A DNA stretch of 64,000 bases from Citrus sinensis (GCF_022201045.2 NC_068560.1:30087501-30151500); one strand, 5' to 3'; positions 36,789-56,310 are shown, numbered from the stretch's first letter. Notes: generated from the sequence alone by a model not told the origin. Numbers and translations: made by a program.

Positions 36789-37562
36789 TGTTGCCTTGGC
36801 ATGCTAAATTATTTTTGTGATGTTTTCTGCCTTACTGGCATATTTGGAAGCAGCTTTCTCTCTCTCTTTTCTTAGAGGAAAATAATTTTCATTCTTTCAA
36901 AGAGTTGAACTATATAAACTTCTCAGGAGTACGAGCCTACCCATACAACAGTTTCACATTTTTTTATAACTAATCTAACTAAAGAATAAGCAATGGAATT
37001 ACGAGATTTTGGTGTATGTTAGACTTTAATATCATTAAAATCCCTTCATTCTGCTTTGCTTTTCTAAAATAATCCCGTAGATCTCAATTCTGCTGCTCTT
37101 CCCGTTGTTAACGAAATCAACTGCATCTTGAGAATCTGATTCGATAATGACAGCAGACAATCCTGCACAAGCGAAGCAGCTTTTTCTGTTATCAGACTTA
37201 GAAAGCTCTGAGCGCTAACACATTTTAAACCAGACTATTGCAGAATCAATAGAGTGCGGTGCAGTGCAGACATCTAAATGACCACATCAAAAGAAAAGTT
37301 ATTATCTGTAATTTTGTACAAATAATTGACATGTATAAGGCAAACACAACGGAACAAGCTGTACAGTCCACACGAGCAACATTAAAGCTCAAATGAAATA
37401 CAAGTATACTACCAACTACTTGTCAATAGACCATCTGAAAATATGGATGCGAGCTATAGACTACTGGTACAACGACTTATCAATAGACCAGAAATATACT
37501 CCATCCATAAGAATGGGCCCAAATGAAATACAAGTATACTCAGGAAGGGACTAAGCATGGAG

Positions 37563-42317
<4,755 letters not shown>

Positions 42318-42619
42318 GGCTATATTTTTAACGTAATGAAACAATCTATCAAGGAGAGAAGAGCTTCCTAAATTTGACCGTCCTTATTATTGTTGATGAT
42401 GGTGATATATATAATTAATGAGTTCCCAACTGCTGAATCACTGTTACTTTGGTGCCCACTCAACTTATAGAAATTGGCATCAACAAAAACTGCCCCTACT
42501 TTCGGTTTCGGATCATTTTTTTTTTATATCTTCTGTTACACGGTTATGAGACATACATGATGCACGAAGGTAACATACGACAAGACTAACACGCTTTTTA
42601 ATCCTGATTAATTAATTTA

Positions 42620-42876
42620 AAGTGCGTTTAAAATTAAAGTACTGTAAATTTTAAATTATAGCTGCTGTAAAAAAAATTATAATTATAAAATAAAAATTAA
42701 TAATATATAATAAATATAAATTTTAAATAATAATTTTAATAAAATTATTAAAATTATATTAATTTTTTTTATTATACAAATAAAAAATCACATCAATCTA
42801 ACTTGTAAACTACAATAATTAATATTTATCAAAATATTTTAATACTGTAACTTAAACCTCAATCCCAATCGCACCC
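42620..42876. mobile_element. PIF/Harbinger-like MITE, 257 bp
   Basis: Ends AAGTGCGTTTAAAATTAAAG and, from the right, GGGTGCGATTGGGATTGAGG, flanked by TTA on both sides (42617-42619, 42877-42879). It lies in the roughly 1 kb spacer upstream of CK2 alpha and downstream of TAF4b, so it may sit within the CK2 promoter. Confidence 0.6.
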
Positions 42877-43310
42877 TTAATACCAAGGCGGCACACAGAC
42901 CTGACGAGATCTACACTAAGAAAAGACCACAAGTTAGAATGATTGAGTTCGTAAGCAATTTTAAAATCATTTGTTGGAATTGGGTAAGGGAATAGTAGAC
43001 CATAAGTTAGTAGACAAAAAATCGATAAAATTGTGTAATAACTCCGATTTTCAGAACCATCCACTGCATCTATCTGAGCTTTTCTCATCGCGGCATGAAA
43101 TCCTTGGAAATTGAAATGCGCTTCGCTTACGATGATGCAAATTTACTACACTTAAGAATTTAGAAATACAAGCTGAATAAATGGATCCACCAATTGGTTC
43201 CAATCCTGCAGCTGTCGGATTGACTACAGTTCTCCTTTACCTGACATGCTGGGCTGCAGACAAATCCTTACTGATAAGGCAAACCACAGTAACATTCACA
43301 AGGTTTGTTA

Positions 43311-46300
43311 TTATTCAGCTGAAGCATCGGAACTGACTTTCTCATACAAGCGGTAAATCAAAGTTGACTTGGACATCTGGGGTTCCCTTTCTAGGACGGC
43401 AATCACATCCTTAACAGTAATAGCACGAGCCACCTTGGTTTGAGACACCGTAGCTTGGGTCTTTCCAAATTTTCTACCAGAACCTGTTGAAAGAAAGCAT
43501 GAGAAAACTGAAACAACTATGATGAATAGAATATCAAAGAGTACAAAAAACCACCCAATTTTTTCTTCAAAATATTGCCCCACAACTATAAGGCCATAAG
43601 GTCATGTTTGGTATCAAGATTAAACAATTATGACTTAAAAACTATAACACCGAAGCGTTTGCAGTTATGACTTAGAAATTAAGATATTTAATCCTCACAC
43701 TTATATGATGAAAAACCTATAACATATTTAATATTCTTCTTGAAATTATTATTCAAAAGTCATATTTACTATATATTACAACTTTTATTTTATAATTGTA
43801 GTTTTTTTTTTTTCACAGCAGCTGTGGCTTTAGAGTTTCCACCATAGAAGGATATTTTTTATAGGCTTCCATACATATCAAGTTTCGTGTTGTAATTATT
43901 AATCCATATTAACTAGATGTATGATGAACAAGCAATTATGAGATCCATCTTCCACATTAGAAAATCCAATTTTTTTAAAAAAATAAAAAGTCACCAACAA
44001 CAGGTCTCATCACCTAATCAGAATTTTGCATTGGGGTGCTGGTCAAAGATATATAAAACCAACTCAGTTTAGCAGCAAAAGATTTCTGGACAGGCAAGTG
44101 AAGTCATCACCGAATCAGAAATTTGCACTGGGTGCTGATCAAAGATAGATAAAACTGACTGGAACTTTACAGCTAAAGATTTCTAGACAGGCTAATGATT
44201 AACTTGTTTAATGCTTACCAGAAGCACTAGGAGTGGTTTGGCCTCTTTTCTCCGCATCTTGATTATCCTTTGTATTCCGTCCAGATGTTAGAGGTCTGCG
44301 GTTGGTGTCTTTTCCTGCCTGAGAACCAGATGCCATATCCGTTCCTCCCTCACGTTTCTGCCGGGCTTGCTCAGCCATAAGTTGCCATTTCGAAAACATG
44401 TCATCTCCCCCAACAGCAGCGCGAGCAGCAACATTTGCAGCTGTCGTTCTCATTTTGTCATCCTCCTCTTTGTTTACCTGCAAAAACTTACACAAGACAG
44501 AACTTCATTTGTACGAGTGGTCAATATATCCAATGCTTGGCAGAATGTTAATCCTTGATACCTTCACTGATTTTATACGACCATCATCTTTCTCCTTCTC
44601 ACCATCAATTCCACTATCACCATCAGGCTGCATTCAGGAGACATTATACACACAACTTTAACAAAAGGAAGTTAAAATGGAAAATGCATATCTCTTTAAG
44701 CATGTGTCCTTGTGATCTATGTGCAGTCAATAGCTTGACTCCTGGATACATAATTCATAAACTGCAAAGTCACACTCACTTCATTAACTTTTCGGAGTTT
44801 TTCAGCCTCAGCCTGCTTCTTCTCCCATTCTTCTTTAGCTTTCCGGTTCATAAGCATAATTTGTTGCCGAATATCTGAGGTAATAACGGTCCGATGTCTA
44901 ATTTTCTCTGCATCAACCCGCTATAGAATGTGTTTAAATAAGAAAAACACGATGGGAGCTCATAGAAGCCCGCAGAAATAAAAGCAAAAGACTGACCTGC
45001 TTTGACAATCTGATTAGATTACATAAGAGTCCTCGCATCCTCTCCTCGACACACTGAAGATTCAGTAATATGAGCATACACGTAAGGATACATTATGAAA
45101 AGGACCAGGTAGCTAGCGTCATACCAAGGACAAGCATCTCTCCACATCATTGCTCATATTCTTCAAGCCACATTTCACCACTGCGATACAGAGGAAAAAT
45201 AAATATCATGCTGTTTGACAGATTCGCTTATGTGAGCAAAAAATTTACACATATACAGAATTACAGAAAATATGTAGGATACTAACTGATCTCAGCCAAT
45301 TTTTTCTGCAAGGGATTTTTCTGTAAAATAAGCCTTTCTTCTTCTTCTTGCACAACCCTTCGAGATGCTTCTGATACTCGACTGTCCTCCTTGGTCCCAG
45401 AAAACAGTTGTTCTTCTTCTTCCTGAATAAGAGCACAACATCAGAAGAATTAGCAGTTGTAATTCACTTAAAGAGTTTGCACCCCTTGCTAAATTAAAAT
45501 TTGATAGGTTGGTTGATGATCACAGAAATCATACCCTGAGATTAACTCCACTGACAGCAGTAACATCATTAAGTTGTTCAATACTTTGATCTGAAAAGGC
45601 CCCAGATACTTTTTGCTTCTTACTGTGTACATATGTTCATGTTAGATGCAATGTGTTATACTGAGGATGAAAGTAATTTTTAATCAAACAATCAAATCAT
45701 TCAGATTGTTTATGCAACAAAAAAGTTTATTTTACCTTGGCATGGGTGGCGAGGAACCAGGAGGTTCAACTGGTTTCTTCTGACTAACAGACGGCTTTTT
45801 TGGAGGTGTCCTTGCATTAACCCCAGCTGGAGATGTCACAGCAGGCATCCGAGAGCTTAACTGATAAGACAAAAGCAGCAAGGAGAAAGCATGTCACATG
45901 CCACTTCAACTGTAGTACTTTGGCTGTCAATGTACTTAAAATGCTGATCCCAATATCATATGTTACTATTTGCAAAGTTCCAAGCATTTCATATCACGTC
46001 AGATTAGAGGTATTGCAAGTAGTTGCCGAGTCATTGTAAACCTTTAAATAAATAGCTGTTTGCAGCTGACAATATCTCCTCTTAAACTAGACACCAAATG
46101 CGACAGGGCCATAGTTTTATAAGCTTATCACTTAGACATGAATTTTTTGATATAATGAAAAAAAAAAAAAAAAATCCCCAGAGGTAGCAAGCTTTTATTC
46201 TATATGATCATATGATAGCTTCTTAAATGAAGCAACAATTCTTCGAGGTTGAAACAGAATATGAAGAAAATGTGAGCAGGATGAGTTAGGACAATTTACA

Positions 46301-49300
46301 AAACCTTGCAACGTAAATGCAACATAAGAAACATAATGAATGAGAATAATCTTACTGCATTAGAATCCAGCAGTGTTGTTGTCGAAGGAGAAACTGAATT
46401 TGAGGGCACAATACTAGTAGATGCAGAAAAACCCATTCTAGGAGACTGCTTCTCAGAAGCTTCATCCTTCAAAGTTCCTGGTACTGTACTGCCTGGTTCA
46501 ACCTGTGCAACAGAAAATCCTTGTGGGGTAGAGGAATGCAATTTGTACGGTTGATCAGTTCCCTGATCAATTGGTTCTGGCTTTACATATGCCATTGATG
46601 GCAAAGATCCAGAACTCTGCTCTTTATTTGCAGAAGCTTGCCAAGGAACAGAACTCTGTTGCAATGTTGAATTGCTTGTAAACTGAGAAATTGAACCACC
46701 CTGCACTTTTCCTGGATCATTCATATTATTTTGCTTCTCAAACTTTGGCACATTCATTACATTCATGGGTTGGCTCGCCCCTCCTAAAGGTGTTGATCCC
46801 ATACTTTGATGATGCGTAATTTGCCTCATTGCTGAATCATGAGGTTGTGGTTTCAGAGATGATCCTGGATTATTCACATTTGTCCCAGAGTACGGATGAT
46901 AACTATTGCTGCCACTGCCATACATGGAAAAGGAAGTTTGTGGAAAGTGCAAATGCTGTTGTTGCTGCTTGTTCAGTCCTTGTACAACCGAAGAGCGCTC
47001 TCTTTCTTGATTGACAGTGCTCGGAGTGGAAGAAGATATTTGGCTACCATGTATTCCATGAGAAGCTGATTGGTGCTCCAGCTCTCGAGATTTTTGAGCA
47101 CTGTTTTCTTTAATTGGATAGCTTGAACCAACCTGCACATGGGCTGATGAAGCAGGACCATGAATTGGATCTGTTGGGGAGTTGCTCTTCTGATTAACCT
47201 GTGCAAATGAGTGGGTATCACTAAACTGCGAGGCAGCAGCACTAGCAGATGGCATCCTTAACTGTTGTTGCCGTGCTGAGGCTTGGGACTGTGAGGGGAA
47301 CTGATGGGAACCCATCTGCAAATTTGGGAGACACTAGTTTAACTTGATCCTGCCATGCAATCAATCAAGAGGGCAATAAGTGCACTATGACTAGATTCAA
47401 GTCATTCTGTAATTACCTGTGATTGCATTTTATTGACTGCCAATCTAAGCATCTGGTCACCAACAATATCCCTCATGTGTCGGACAAAGACATCTTTAAC
47501 AATTTCGTTTTTCTGAAAACAACAGAGATATCAGCTCAAAACATGAGAGGAATAGCCCATTGCAAAAGAGAAAAACGGAATAGTTTATGAATAAATTTGT
47601 GTCAGAGACATTGACGGACCCATGATGAGACCAGCGGAGACAATTTAACTTTCTTGTAGTCCATATAAATATCATTGCATCCCTAAGTAAACCATTAATT
47701 AAGCCACACATTTTTTCTTTTTTTAACTGAATGAGATAATTTGTTTGAGACAAGTCCAAGGGAAAATAAATTCTTGTATTTTATATATTACTGTTGTTAT
47801 TAGAAGTAGCCCCCTCTGAATAAAATGTTTGGGTTTGTCACTGGTAAGAGACCAACCTTCAGTTTACCATATAGTGTGTGGAGCTGCATGGCTCTATCCT
47901 TATCTAGATGTGGTACCAAGGCAGGAAGCAACAAGGCAAATGGTACTTGTTTACCACGATTCATAGGGTTACCAGGCTGCTCTGCACCTACTGCCTGTTG
48001 ATTACTCATCTTTTGCATTTTTGGATATTGAGGTCCACCAACTTGATTTTGTGTTCTCTCTGGCACATGCATTGCAACAGGATTCTTTTCAGAAATCTGG
48101 ATTCCAGTGGTTTGAGAAATCTGGCTAAGTGTTTTTTCTTCGGCCTGCCCTTGCTGGCGATCATCTTGGGATTGTTTCTGTTGCAAAGGATTGCGATTGT
48201 CTTCCTCAGAGACTGAACTCTCATTCTGCTGTTGCTGCTGATTCTCAGCGACAGATCCATGTTGCTTTAGCTCCATCTGTTGCAAATGTTGCTCTTGCAG
48301 CCGTGCACTTTCTGGACCTTGTTGACTATGAAAGTTTGTGTTTTCATCCTGACTAGCATTTTGCCACTGAGCCATTGGCTGACTCAAGGTATTACTGCTG
48401 TCGTTTCCTTGAACCAATGCTGTTGCAATTTTCAGCAGGAGACATCAAAAAACGGATAAGTGGCAGATAGAAGCAATGGAATGGAGATAGAAGAAAGCCA
48501 ACAGTGTATTAGTACTACATGACTTTTTCTTCCCAAGAAAATTAATAAAATAACTTCAAAGGTAAAATCAAGAAAAAGCAAAAGAATGGATGAAGGCAGC
48601 AAAATCACATTCCTCGAGAATTAATTGTTCTGTTACAACCCTATGCATGCAGAACTATTGATCAGGCTTTAGAGGACAAACTCTTCCAAAAGAAATCTTG
48701 CTATGAAAGAAAGTGAGAGGGAGAGGAAGAGATAGAGCATGCTCAGAAATCACTCTTCATTTTAAAACAATTTGTTTAAATTCACTTTTACAGCATCATA
48801 TTTTTTAGCTGTAATAATGATAATCCATGTGCACCATCGTTTGCAAAAGTATCAACAAACATAGACAAGCAAAAGCAAAAATTCAGCATATTATCGAAGA
48901 AGCTAGTTCCTGCCAACTATTGCTCCCAAAATCATGAGTTTTCTGGCTCCAAAGAGATTCAATTTCACATCTCAGTCTATCTCTCTCTTTTTTGTTTTTC
49001 ACATAAAAAACAGATAAAATTGCAAAGTAGAAACAACTAAAAATTAAAAAAATATATATGTTATACAAATAAGGTGAATTCATACCGGACTCCGAATCAG
49101 ATGGCTGAGAAGTGGACACATCGCCGCCTATATCCCGATTTAAAGCAGCCTGAAAGGCATCCACGTCAGCACCGGAATGCATAGACTCGTCCTGTGTCAA
49201 TTGTAAGAGCCAAGAAAGAACATTAATTTGGCAGAATAAAAAATTAATATAATCCGATATAATATAATAAAACAGAAATAGAGACAACCTCGTCTTCTTC

Positions 49301-49327
49301 GAGGAGCTTCATTATGGAAGGGTCCAT
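43311..49327 (-). CDS. TAF4B: transcription initiation factor TFIID subunit 4b
   Basis: Fourteen exons: 49327-49289, 49191-49086, 48419-47857, 47512-47417, 47315-46356, 45860-45736, 45622-45535, 45422-45287, 45180-45125, 45053-44997, 44920-44780, 44627-44562, 44477-44219, 43483-43311; 954 residues. It begins [20 protein letters not shown]. Exons 3 and 5 are Gln/Ser/Pro-rich activator-binding regions. Exon 4 with the end of exon 3 forms the RST domain ([20 protein letters not shown]). The C-terminal half from about [20 protein letters not shown] to KVSSDASAE is the TAF4 histone-fold domain that pairs with TAF12 and nucleates the TFIID core, in the nucleus (family knowledge). Every intron is GT-AG and phases close across all fourteen exons. 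Length and domain order match plant TAF4b. ORFs on the opposite strand within exons 3 and 5 are shadows of the Gln-rich code. Confidence 0.95.
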
Positions 49328-52187
49328 GACTATAATTTTTCTGCGCCTCCGACTGTGGTCGCGTATTGCCTCACCGATGGGTCACTGGAGAATTTTCTCT
49401 GGAACCAGGTGGCAGTTATTCTTCGCTTACTGCTAGAATCTGGGCTCTTATATAATTATTGACAAATGTGAGTGAATCACAAATGAGAAAACGGAGTTGC
49501 TCCAGTGCGTGAAAGATAAAAACACTAAAAGAATTCGAAAGCGCTTTTCTTTTATTGGCTTCGGCTTTACACAGACGTAACCTAACAGTGGTTTTTTTTT
49601 TTTTTTCCTTTTTTAATCTTTTTTTTAATTAAATTTCTAAGCGGTAATAATGGAATCCCAAATTTTATTAATTTCAATGTTTCTAAATTTATTTATTCCT
49701 TTTTCTTAATTTTCATATATTTGTATTTAAATTAAAAAAATTATTTAAATTGAAAACAATCTGAATAAAAAATAAATACTATATTGTTGAAAATATTTTC
49801 GTTAAATATATTATTTCCAAATTATAAAATTCAATGGATTTAGACTAACATAAATATCAAATTTTTTATTTATAAAAAGTATACTAGATATCACTTATAT
49901 TATAAAAATAATAATTATTGAAATATTTACACTTTAATAAAATTTAAATTTATTTAAATTTTAAATAAATAAATAAATATTAAAATTAGATGACACGCGA
50001 TATGACCAACAATAAATAGTGTCTATGCAGAAAAGACAGTGACACATGGCTTGAAAAATTTATGTGACACATCTCTTGGAAGTTAGATACATATTTTGTA
50101 TACTAGTCACATAAACACAATATTAATTTTTATATTTGACTCTCTTATTATATCCACTAGCTCACACTTTTTAATTAACTCAATTAAAAATTTTAAATTA
50201 ATTTTTATCTCTCAATATATCTCACCTAATCTCGAATTTACTCTTATTATAATTTTTATCTTTTTCCTAATCACCCACCATATAAAACTTATAAAATCTA
50301 TTTTAAGAAAAAAAAAACTCAAAATCACTATAATTTCTTTCTTTATTTTTAAAGGTGTTATCCATTATTGTCATAACCGTAAAATAGGGATTTCTCAATG
50401 ATCCTGTATGTGTTTTTACATCATTAATATTAGAATTATTGTCAACCCTTAGATTTAAGTAACTTCCTTATCTTTTTAAAAGAAAATTGTTCTTTTAATT
50501 ATTTATAGATTTTTTTAAGTTCATTAAAAAAACACTGATCTAGTGAAGATAATTTTTTTAAGTTAAAATATAATTTTTTGACTTAATTTTCTTTTCCAGT
50601 TTTTACTCATATGTTTATTTTTAAAAATAAACTATATGATTAGTTAATAGATTTTACTTATACATATTGTAATTTAAAATTTAAATATTAAATTAATTAT
50701 TAGTGATGTATCAATAAATTTAAAATAATTTATTAGTGTATTTAGGGCCCGTTTGATATTACTTTTGAGAGATTTCAAAATAATTTAAAAGTTAATTTTA
50801 ATATTTGATAAAAAAAATCAAAATCACTTTTTTCAAAATCAACTTCTCCTATAACTAATTTTGAAAAGTAGGTAAAAAGTAACTTTCATATTCTGATTTT
50901 GAGAATTAATTTTATCCTTTAATAAAATTTCATAAATATCCTTAAAATTATTATTTAAACCTAAAATTATCCTTATTCAAATTGGAAACCAAACTAATAT
51001 TTTTTTTTATAATTCATCAATATCAATTTATTGGTCGAATTATTATTAAATTTGTTTCACTATTTTATACATTTAATTATCACTTGTTTTAAGATAAAAA
51101 ATTTTAAAAAAAATCAATATATTATAAATTTTATTTTTAGTTAAAAATATTGAATGTACATGTTTTTATATATATAAGTAAATTTTATCCTATATTATAT
51201 ACATTTTAATCATTTTTTTCTCTTAGCAATCTAACAATAAAATTTATCAAACATTCATAACTGCTTTCAAAACTCACAATATTTCTGAAAATAAAATTTA
51301 CCAAACACTTAACTGATTCTCTTCGTAAATGATTATTTTTACAGAACAATTAATAATTATTATTTTAAAAGTTACAGTATTCTTAAACTGGCCCTTAGAA
51401 CAAAATTATAAATGAATTGACACGTGTGAACGAAATTATGCCTCTAGTTTCTAATACAAATATAATATTGTAGTATTTTAGTATAAATTATTTTGTTTAT
51501 ATTTGAATAGAGAAAATTAAAGGAGTTGTGATTTGTTAGAATGCTATCACATAAAATGTATTTTTTTGGACTCTCCATCTTATTTAGTTAGTAAAACATC
51601 TCAATCTAATCTTCTTTAACTGGTGAAATTCTTTTTACCCAATAAATTTTGATATTTTACTTAATTTCAATTAATTAATATGAATCGTTGAATCTCATCC
51701 ACTAGTACACTTTTATCCCACTATTACTATTGAAGTTTTAGCTTAACGGGACGCTAAAAATAAATTCGATACTTTTTCACCATCCTCTATTAAGTACTAT
51801 AAATTAATTTATTTTATGATTGTAAAAGTCGAGTATAAAATATTTGAGAATAGATAATAATTTAAAATTTTTTAAAAAATTAGGATTTAATAAATTAGAT
51901 TAGTTAAATTAAATATTAATAGAAATTATTATGCAAACGCACTTAGAAGTGTTTATTCTTTTAAGTTATTTTATATAATAATAAAATGGATATTATAATA
52001 TAAATGATTAATAAGGATTTGTGAGATACAGTGAAGGGTCAAAACTCACCAACTCATTTACTAATCAAAATAAAATGTTGACAATTAAAAATTTGTAGCT
52101 AGACGATTACAAAGACCCGAATGGCTGAATCCATATGCCGCCTTCGGTAGAAATCCTTTCAGCCTTTCCCAAATGATATAGAGAAAA
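49328..52187. other. divergent spacer, TAF4b to Mpv17
   Basis: Both genes read outward from here, so it holds two promoters. The TAF4b side (49328-49620) has modest GC; most of the rest is very AT-rich with poly-T runs. A PIF/Harbinger MITE occupies 50745-51394. The ORF at 50096-50401 is low-complexity Ile/Leu/Lys code without homology. Confidence 0.6.
50745..51394. mobile_element. PIF/Harbinger (Tourist-like) MITE, 650 bp
   Basis: Ends GGGCCCGTTTGATATTAC and, from the right, GGGCCAGTTTAAGAATACTG, flanked by TTA on both sides (50742-50744, 51395-51397). GGGCC-CGTTT ends plus a TTA duplication are typical. No transposase frame. Confidence 0.75.
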
Positions 52188-54791
52188 ATGGGCAGCAAAT
52201 GCAAATCCGTAAAAACATTAAGCTACAGCTTCCTCCTTCGACTCTCAGAGCAACAACAATCTCTTCACGGAGTTAGTTCCTTTATCCAGCCCCTCCTTAC
52301 CAACCAACAATGGAGGAGATTTTATTGTTCGCGCCCACTCAGCAAAATTCGAGATCCCAAAATCTTTCGTTCTTTGAATTTATCGTCTCGTTATCGTTCT
52401 CACTCTCATTCATTTTCTTCATTCTCGTCTAATTCAAGTTCGTCAAAGTTTGGATTTGTGGGATGGTATTTGGGCAAGCTCGAATCGCATCCACTTACCA
52501 CGAAGGGCATTTCATCTTCACTTATTTACGTGGCCGCTGACTTAACATCTCAGGTATTCTTATTTGTTTATTTTGTATTTTTATAAGAGAAATTGTTTAA
52601 TAATTATCATATGACTCATGATTGCCGCTTAGGATATATGAAATCACATTCCTTTCGGTTCTGGAATTTTTTTTTTTTTTTGAATATCAACGGCCGTTTA
52701 GGAGTTTGAGGTATCTGGGACTAGTGAATTTCAAATTGTTCCCAGTTTGGCAATAACAAATGTTGGCACATTACATAGAATATTAATTTGTCCGTGTGGT
52801 ATGCAATATATTATAACATTTTATTAACGACTGTTACTGGTCATATACTCATATTCCTTGAAGGGACAAGGACCACTATCAACAATGCAGTTTGTGGAAA
52901 ATATAAACTAATTGGGAGTGCAAGCTATTTTTATTTTGGAAGTCCTGAGTGAAAGTACCCATCACCATTAGTGACAACAACTTTATGTCAAATGGGCATA
53001 ACTAATACCAATGATTCAATAGATATTTTGGTAGATTTCTGATCATAAAAATTGATATTAAAAAATAAAGTTTTGTGTTAACAACATTTCCGTTGTTGGA
53101 TATTATTTGGAATCGGGGATGGCATAATTGAGATGATGTTGATTGATAGTTCAATAAGTGAGTGAGTTTGCGTATTCCGGGACTTATGATCCAAGTTGGT
53201 GGTCCATTTTTATTATGCAGAGTGCAGACACTGCATTATTGAATAGATTGATTCTATTTTCTCCCTTCACCTTCTTTAAATGGGAGCCCTCTGGAAATAC
53301 TAGTCCAACATTAGTTAATTGTTCTTACGCATTTGAACTTGCCTTTGTATGTGTTGCTGCATTATATAGTTTAGGAATACATGCAGGTTGTGCACAGCAG
53401 AGTAGCAGTACATAATTGTTTATTCCATTTATCAAATATTTTATTTTTAAAACTCGTTTATAAACTTGATATACAAAGCTGGGAGTCTTAATTGATAAGT
53501 GTCTGTACTGCAAATATTGTCCAACTAATGAACTCTCTCTCTCTCAGGTGGTGCATAAGTTGAGTGACTTGTTAGTTAATTGAATCTGAGTTTAACAGTA
53601 ATCTCACAGTCTCAATTACTCATTCTTATTGTCTTCTTCTTCTTTAAATTAATATTTACTTCAGATGATTACATTGCCACCTTCTGGTTCTATTGACTCA
53701 ATAAGGACGTTACGCATGGCAGTATATGGGATGCTAATTTTAGGGCCATCACAGCATTATTGGTTCAATTTTCTGTCTAGAATTTTACCAAAGCGGGATG
53801 CATTAACAACCTTGAAGAAGATTTTTATGGGGCAGGCCATATATGGACCGTTGACAACCACTATTTTCTTCTCTTATAATGCAGCATTACAAGGTAAACA
53901 AAAATCGTATCGTCACTGCTATACTTCTATTGGTGTTGTTTGAGCATCTTTATAGGTGAACTCATTATTGCTGGTCATCTAGACCTTCATGACATCTCAT
54001 GATTCCTGAAATAGCATGACTTATTAAGAGGTTACTTTCTTGCGTCTACAAGTGGATTCAGATGGTATTAACCATCAATTCCTTGCAGATTCTGTTAAGT
54101 ACAACACTTGCTGGTCTCCTATTGGGGACAAATACTCATTGTTTGGACATGATAGAATTCTAAGCTCCATTTGTTGTAACATCACCATTACTTGGCTATC
54201 GCCAGCATGTGCAACAGGGGCAGTTTGGGGTTATTGGCTCTTAGCTTATTAACTTTCCAGACATTGGCTAGCTTAACTTGGAGGCCATGAATCCTGGTGG
54301 CTATAGAGCTGGGTATACAGGGTTTTAGTGTTGCTACATGGCAAATCAAAGTAAAGACCAAGTTTATCTCTTGTACTCATTCTGTGAGAAGTTCTAGTTT
54401 CTGGTTATGTAAGATACTTCGCTTGTACTCCTGTAATCATGAATTGCTTTCCTGTGTCAATTTTTCAGGTGAAACCACTGGTGAGATTGTGGCCAGATTG
54501 AAACGAGATCTTCTTCCAACAATGGGAAGGAATCTTGTGTATTGGCCAATCTGCGATTTTATTACACTCAAATTTATACCTGTTCATCTACAGGTAAACA
54601 GAGAAGTTCTTTGTTCACTTTTCTGATTGGAGGGTAAAAGTCTGTTTTACCACTTAATTCTTGAAAACTAACAGTTAGGGTTAATTTTTTATGATGTTTG
54701 TTTGCAGCCATTAGTGAACAGTTCATTTGCATATGTTTGGACAATTTATCTGACGTACAAGGCCAGCTTAAGTAAAGTGAGCAGCAGTTAG
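52188..54791 (+). CDS. Mpv17/PMP22 family membrane protein
   Basis: Four exons (52188-52553, 53665-53893, 54469-54593, 54708-54791) encode 267 residues. The first roughly 85 residues are Ser/Arg-rich (FRSLNLSSRYRSHSHSFSSF) and look like a mitochondrial or plastid transit peptide. The family body starts at GWYLGKLESHPLTTKGISSS and includes ILGPSQHYWFNFLSRILPKR, then GQAIYGPLTTTIFFSYNAAL, and the signature region around RDLLPTMGRNLVYWPICDFI, KFIPVHLQPLVNSSFAYVWT. Four membrane helices are expected. Animal and yeast members (Mpv17, Sym1) sit in the inner mitochondrial membrane, and PMP22 in peroxisomes; the Ser-rich leader argues for an organelle of endosymbiotic origin. Function in plants is poorly known. 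A frame at 53158-53415 is inside intron 1 and has no family similarity. Confidence 0.92.
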
Positions 54792-55479
54792 AGGTACACC
54801 ATATACATGAAATAAAAAGTCCTGCAAGATTTTCCAATTTCTAGGACTCTTTGAAATCAATCATTAGTTTCCTGCTTGTGCAACCACATCAGATTAATTT
54901 ACAATAATGGTTGTATCATGAAATCTAATTAATGACTTTTCCAGACCTGATTGTTGATGTTAAAGTTTTATTCTCATTAAATTAGATTAGAGATCTTGGC
55001 ATCTTGCACAATTTGACTGGTACAGACTCTGCATTGGCTTTGAATGTAGATAACAGAGCAATGGTTAACCAGATAGGGAACATATTGCTAGGTCTGAACT
55101 CTGTTTTATACTTATTACAGAAGTGATTGCTTGATGAATTGACCTGTGGTTAGTTTTTCTGCTGATGGTTGACTGAATGGGTGCATTAATCCTGGCAAGC
55201 AGATGGTGTTTCAAGTTTTAAGTTTGGATACTGTTCCATGATTTGAGAAGTGGTAATCAACTAATGCACCATAACATTTTACAGGCCTAATCTATTAAGT
55301 TAATTTTACAATTACCCCACTAACGCCAAGCATTAACATCATACGGCCTGTTTTGAAGTAGGATTTACGGCCTGATTGTTTTAGCTTGTTAGCAGCTTAC
55401 CAGTCGAAGGCAAGCTGCTACTGCTCATAAACACTTGCATCTTGTCTTTACTCCTGGTTATTTTCCATAGTTGCTTATT

Positions 55480-55498
55480 GGGGGGGGGGGGGGGGGGG
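55480..55498. repeat. G19 homopolymer
   Basis: Nineteen uninterrupted G followed by A and C runs (AAAAAACCCCC). Length is likely error-prone. Confidence 0.95.
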
Positions 55499-56310
55499 AA
55501 AAAACCCCCAAAATATGATTAGCGGAATTAAAAAAAAAACTGAAATAAGTTCTAAGTATGATAACAAATGACTTTTACTTGACGGTTAGTTATGATCGTC
55601 ACACCTACATCAATAAGCACTTCTTAAATAAGCTTAGCAAATACTTCCTATTCGTGCAAAGGGGCTTGGGGCATGTATAGTCTAAAGTGGCAGATAGATG
55701 TTCTAGTTCTACTTTTGATTTCAAATTTGGTGTAACTTATCCCAAGCTTCCCCACTAATACCAGAGAGAGGAAGGAGAGTTTAAAATAAAAATATCTATA
55801 TGTTTTATATTTGAGTCTTCTAGTTATATAACTCATGAGTCTTTTTCACCATCACAATCAGAGCTCCACAACCACAACTAATGGCCGGCCTAACAACCAT
55901 TTAACTTCAAAGTGTACATCATCATGCACGATTGGAGAAGCACTTGCCTGGGTGTTTAAAGCTGATCGTGGAACAGCGACCTTCCAACGAGTAGAATACA
56001 ACCTCGAATTCCCATAAATTGATGTGTCATTACCCGACCGACCTGTCATAGGATGCCACGTAACTTCCTCTCTGATCGCTGACGTGCCCGCATCGACAGT
56101 TGTATTCATCTCCTAACATCTGGCGTTCCCGTGGGCAATGGCCCCAATTATAAAAATTACGTGATACGCCACGGAGGCACGGATCATAATATCTTCACAC
56201 GGACCGTACGATTTCAAAATCTCGTGGTCTCCCTGTAGAGAGAGAAAACGAACACACAATGGCACAAGCGCGCCCGTTCATTCGAATCACAATCCTTAAC
56301 GGTTGGAAAC

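Noticed and set aside
43598-43870. Possible MITE in the last TAF4b intron
   Set aside because: One end (TCATGTTTGGTATCAAG) looks MITE-like, but no matching partner end or duplication was found.
46306-48356. Plus-strand ORFs antisense to TAF4b exons 3 and 5
   Set aside because: Shadows of the Gln/Ser-rich coding exons.
53158-53415. 85-codon ORF inside Mpv17 intron 1
   Set aside because: No similarity to the family, and the conserved exon 2 starts at 53665 in the right phase; it begins at a non-ATG codon.
55858-56109. 84-codon minus-strand ORF with non-repetitive composition
   Set aside because: No recognisable domain; it falls in the GC-rich promoter region of the gene at 56685. Worth a database search, but not callable.
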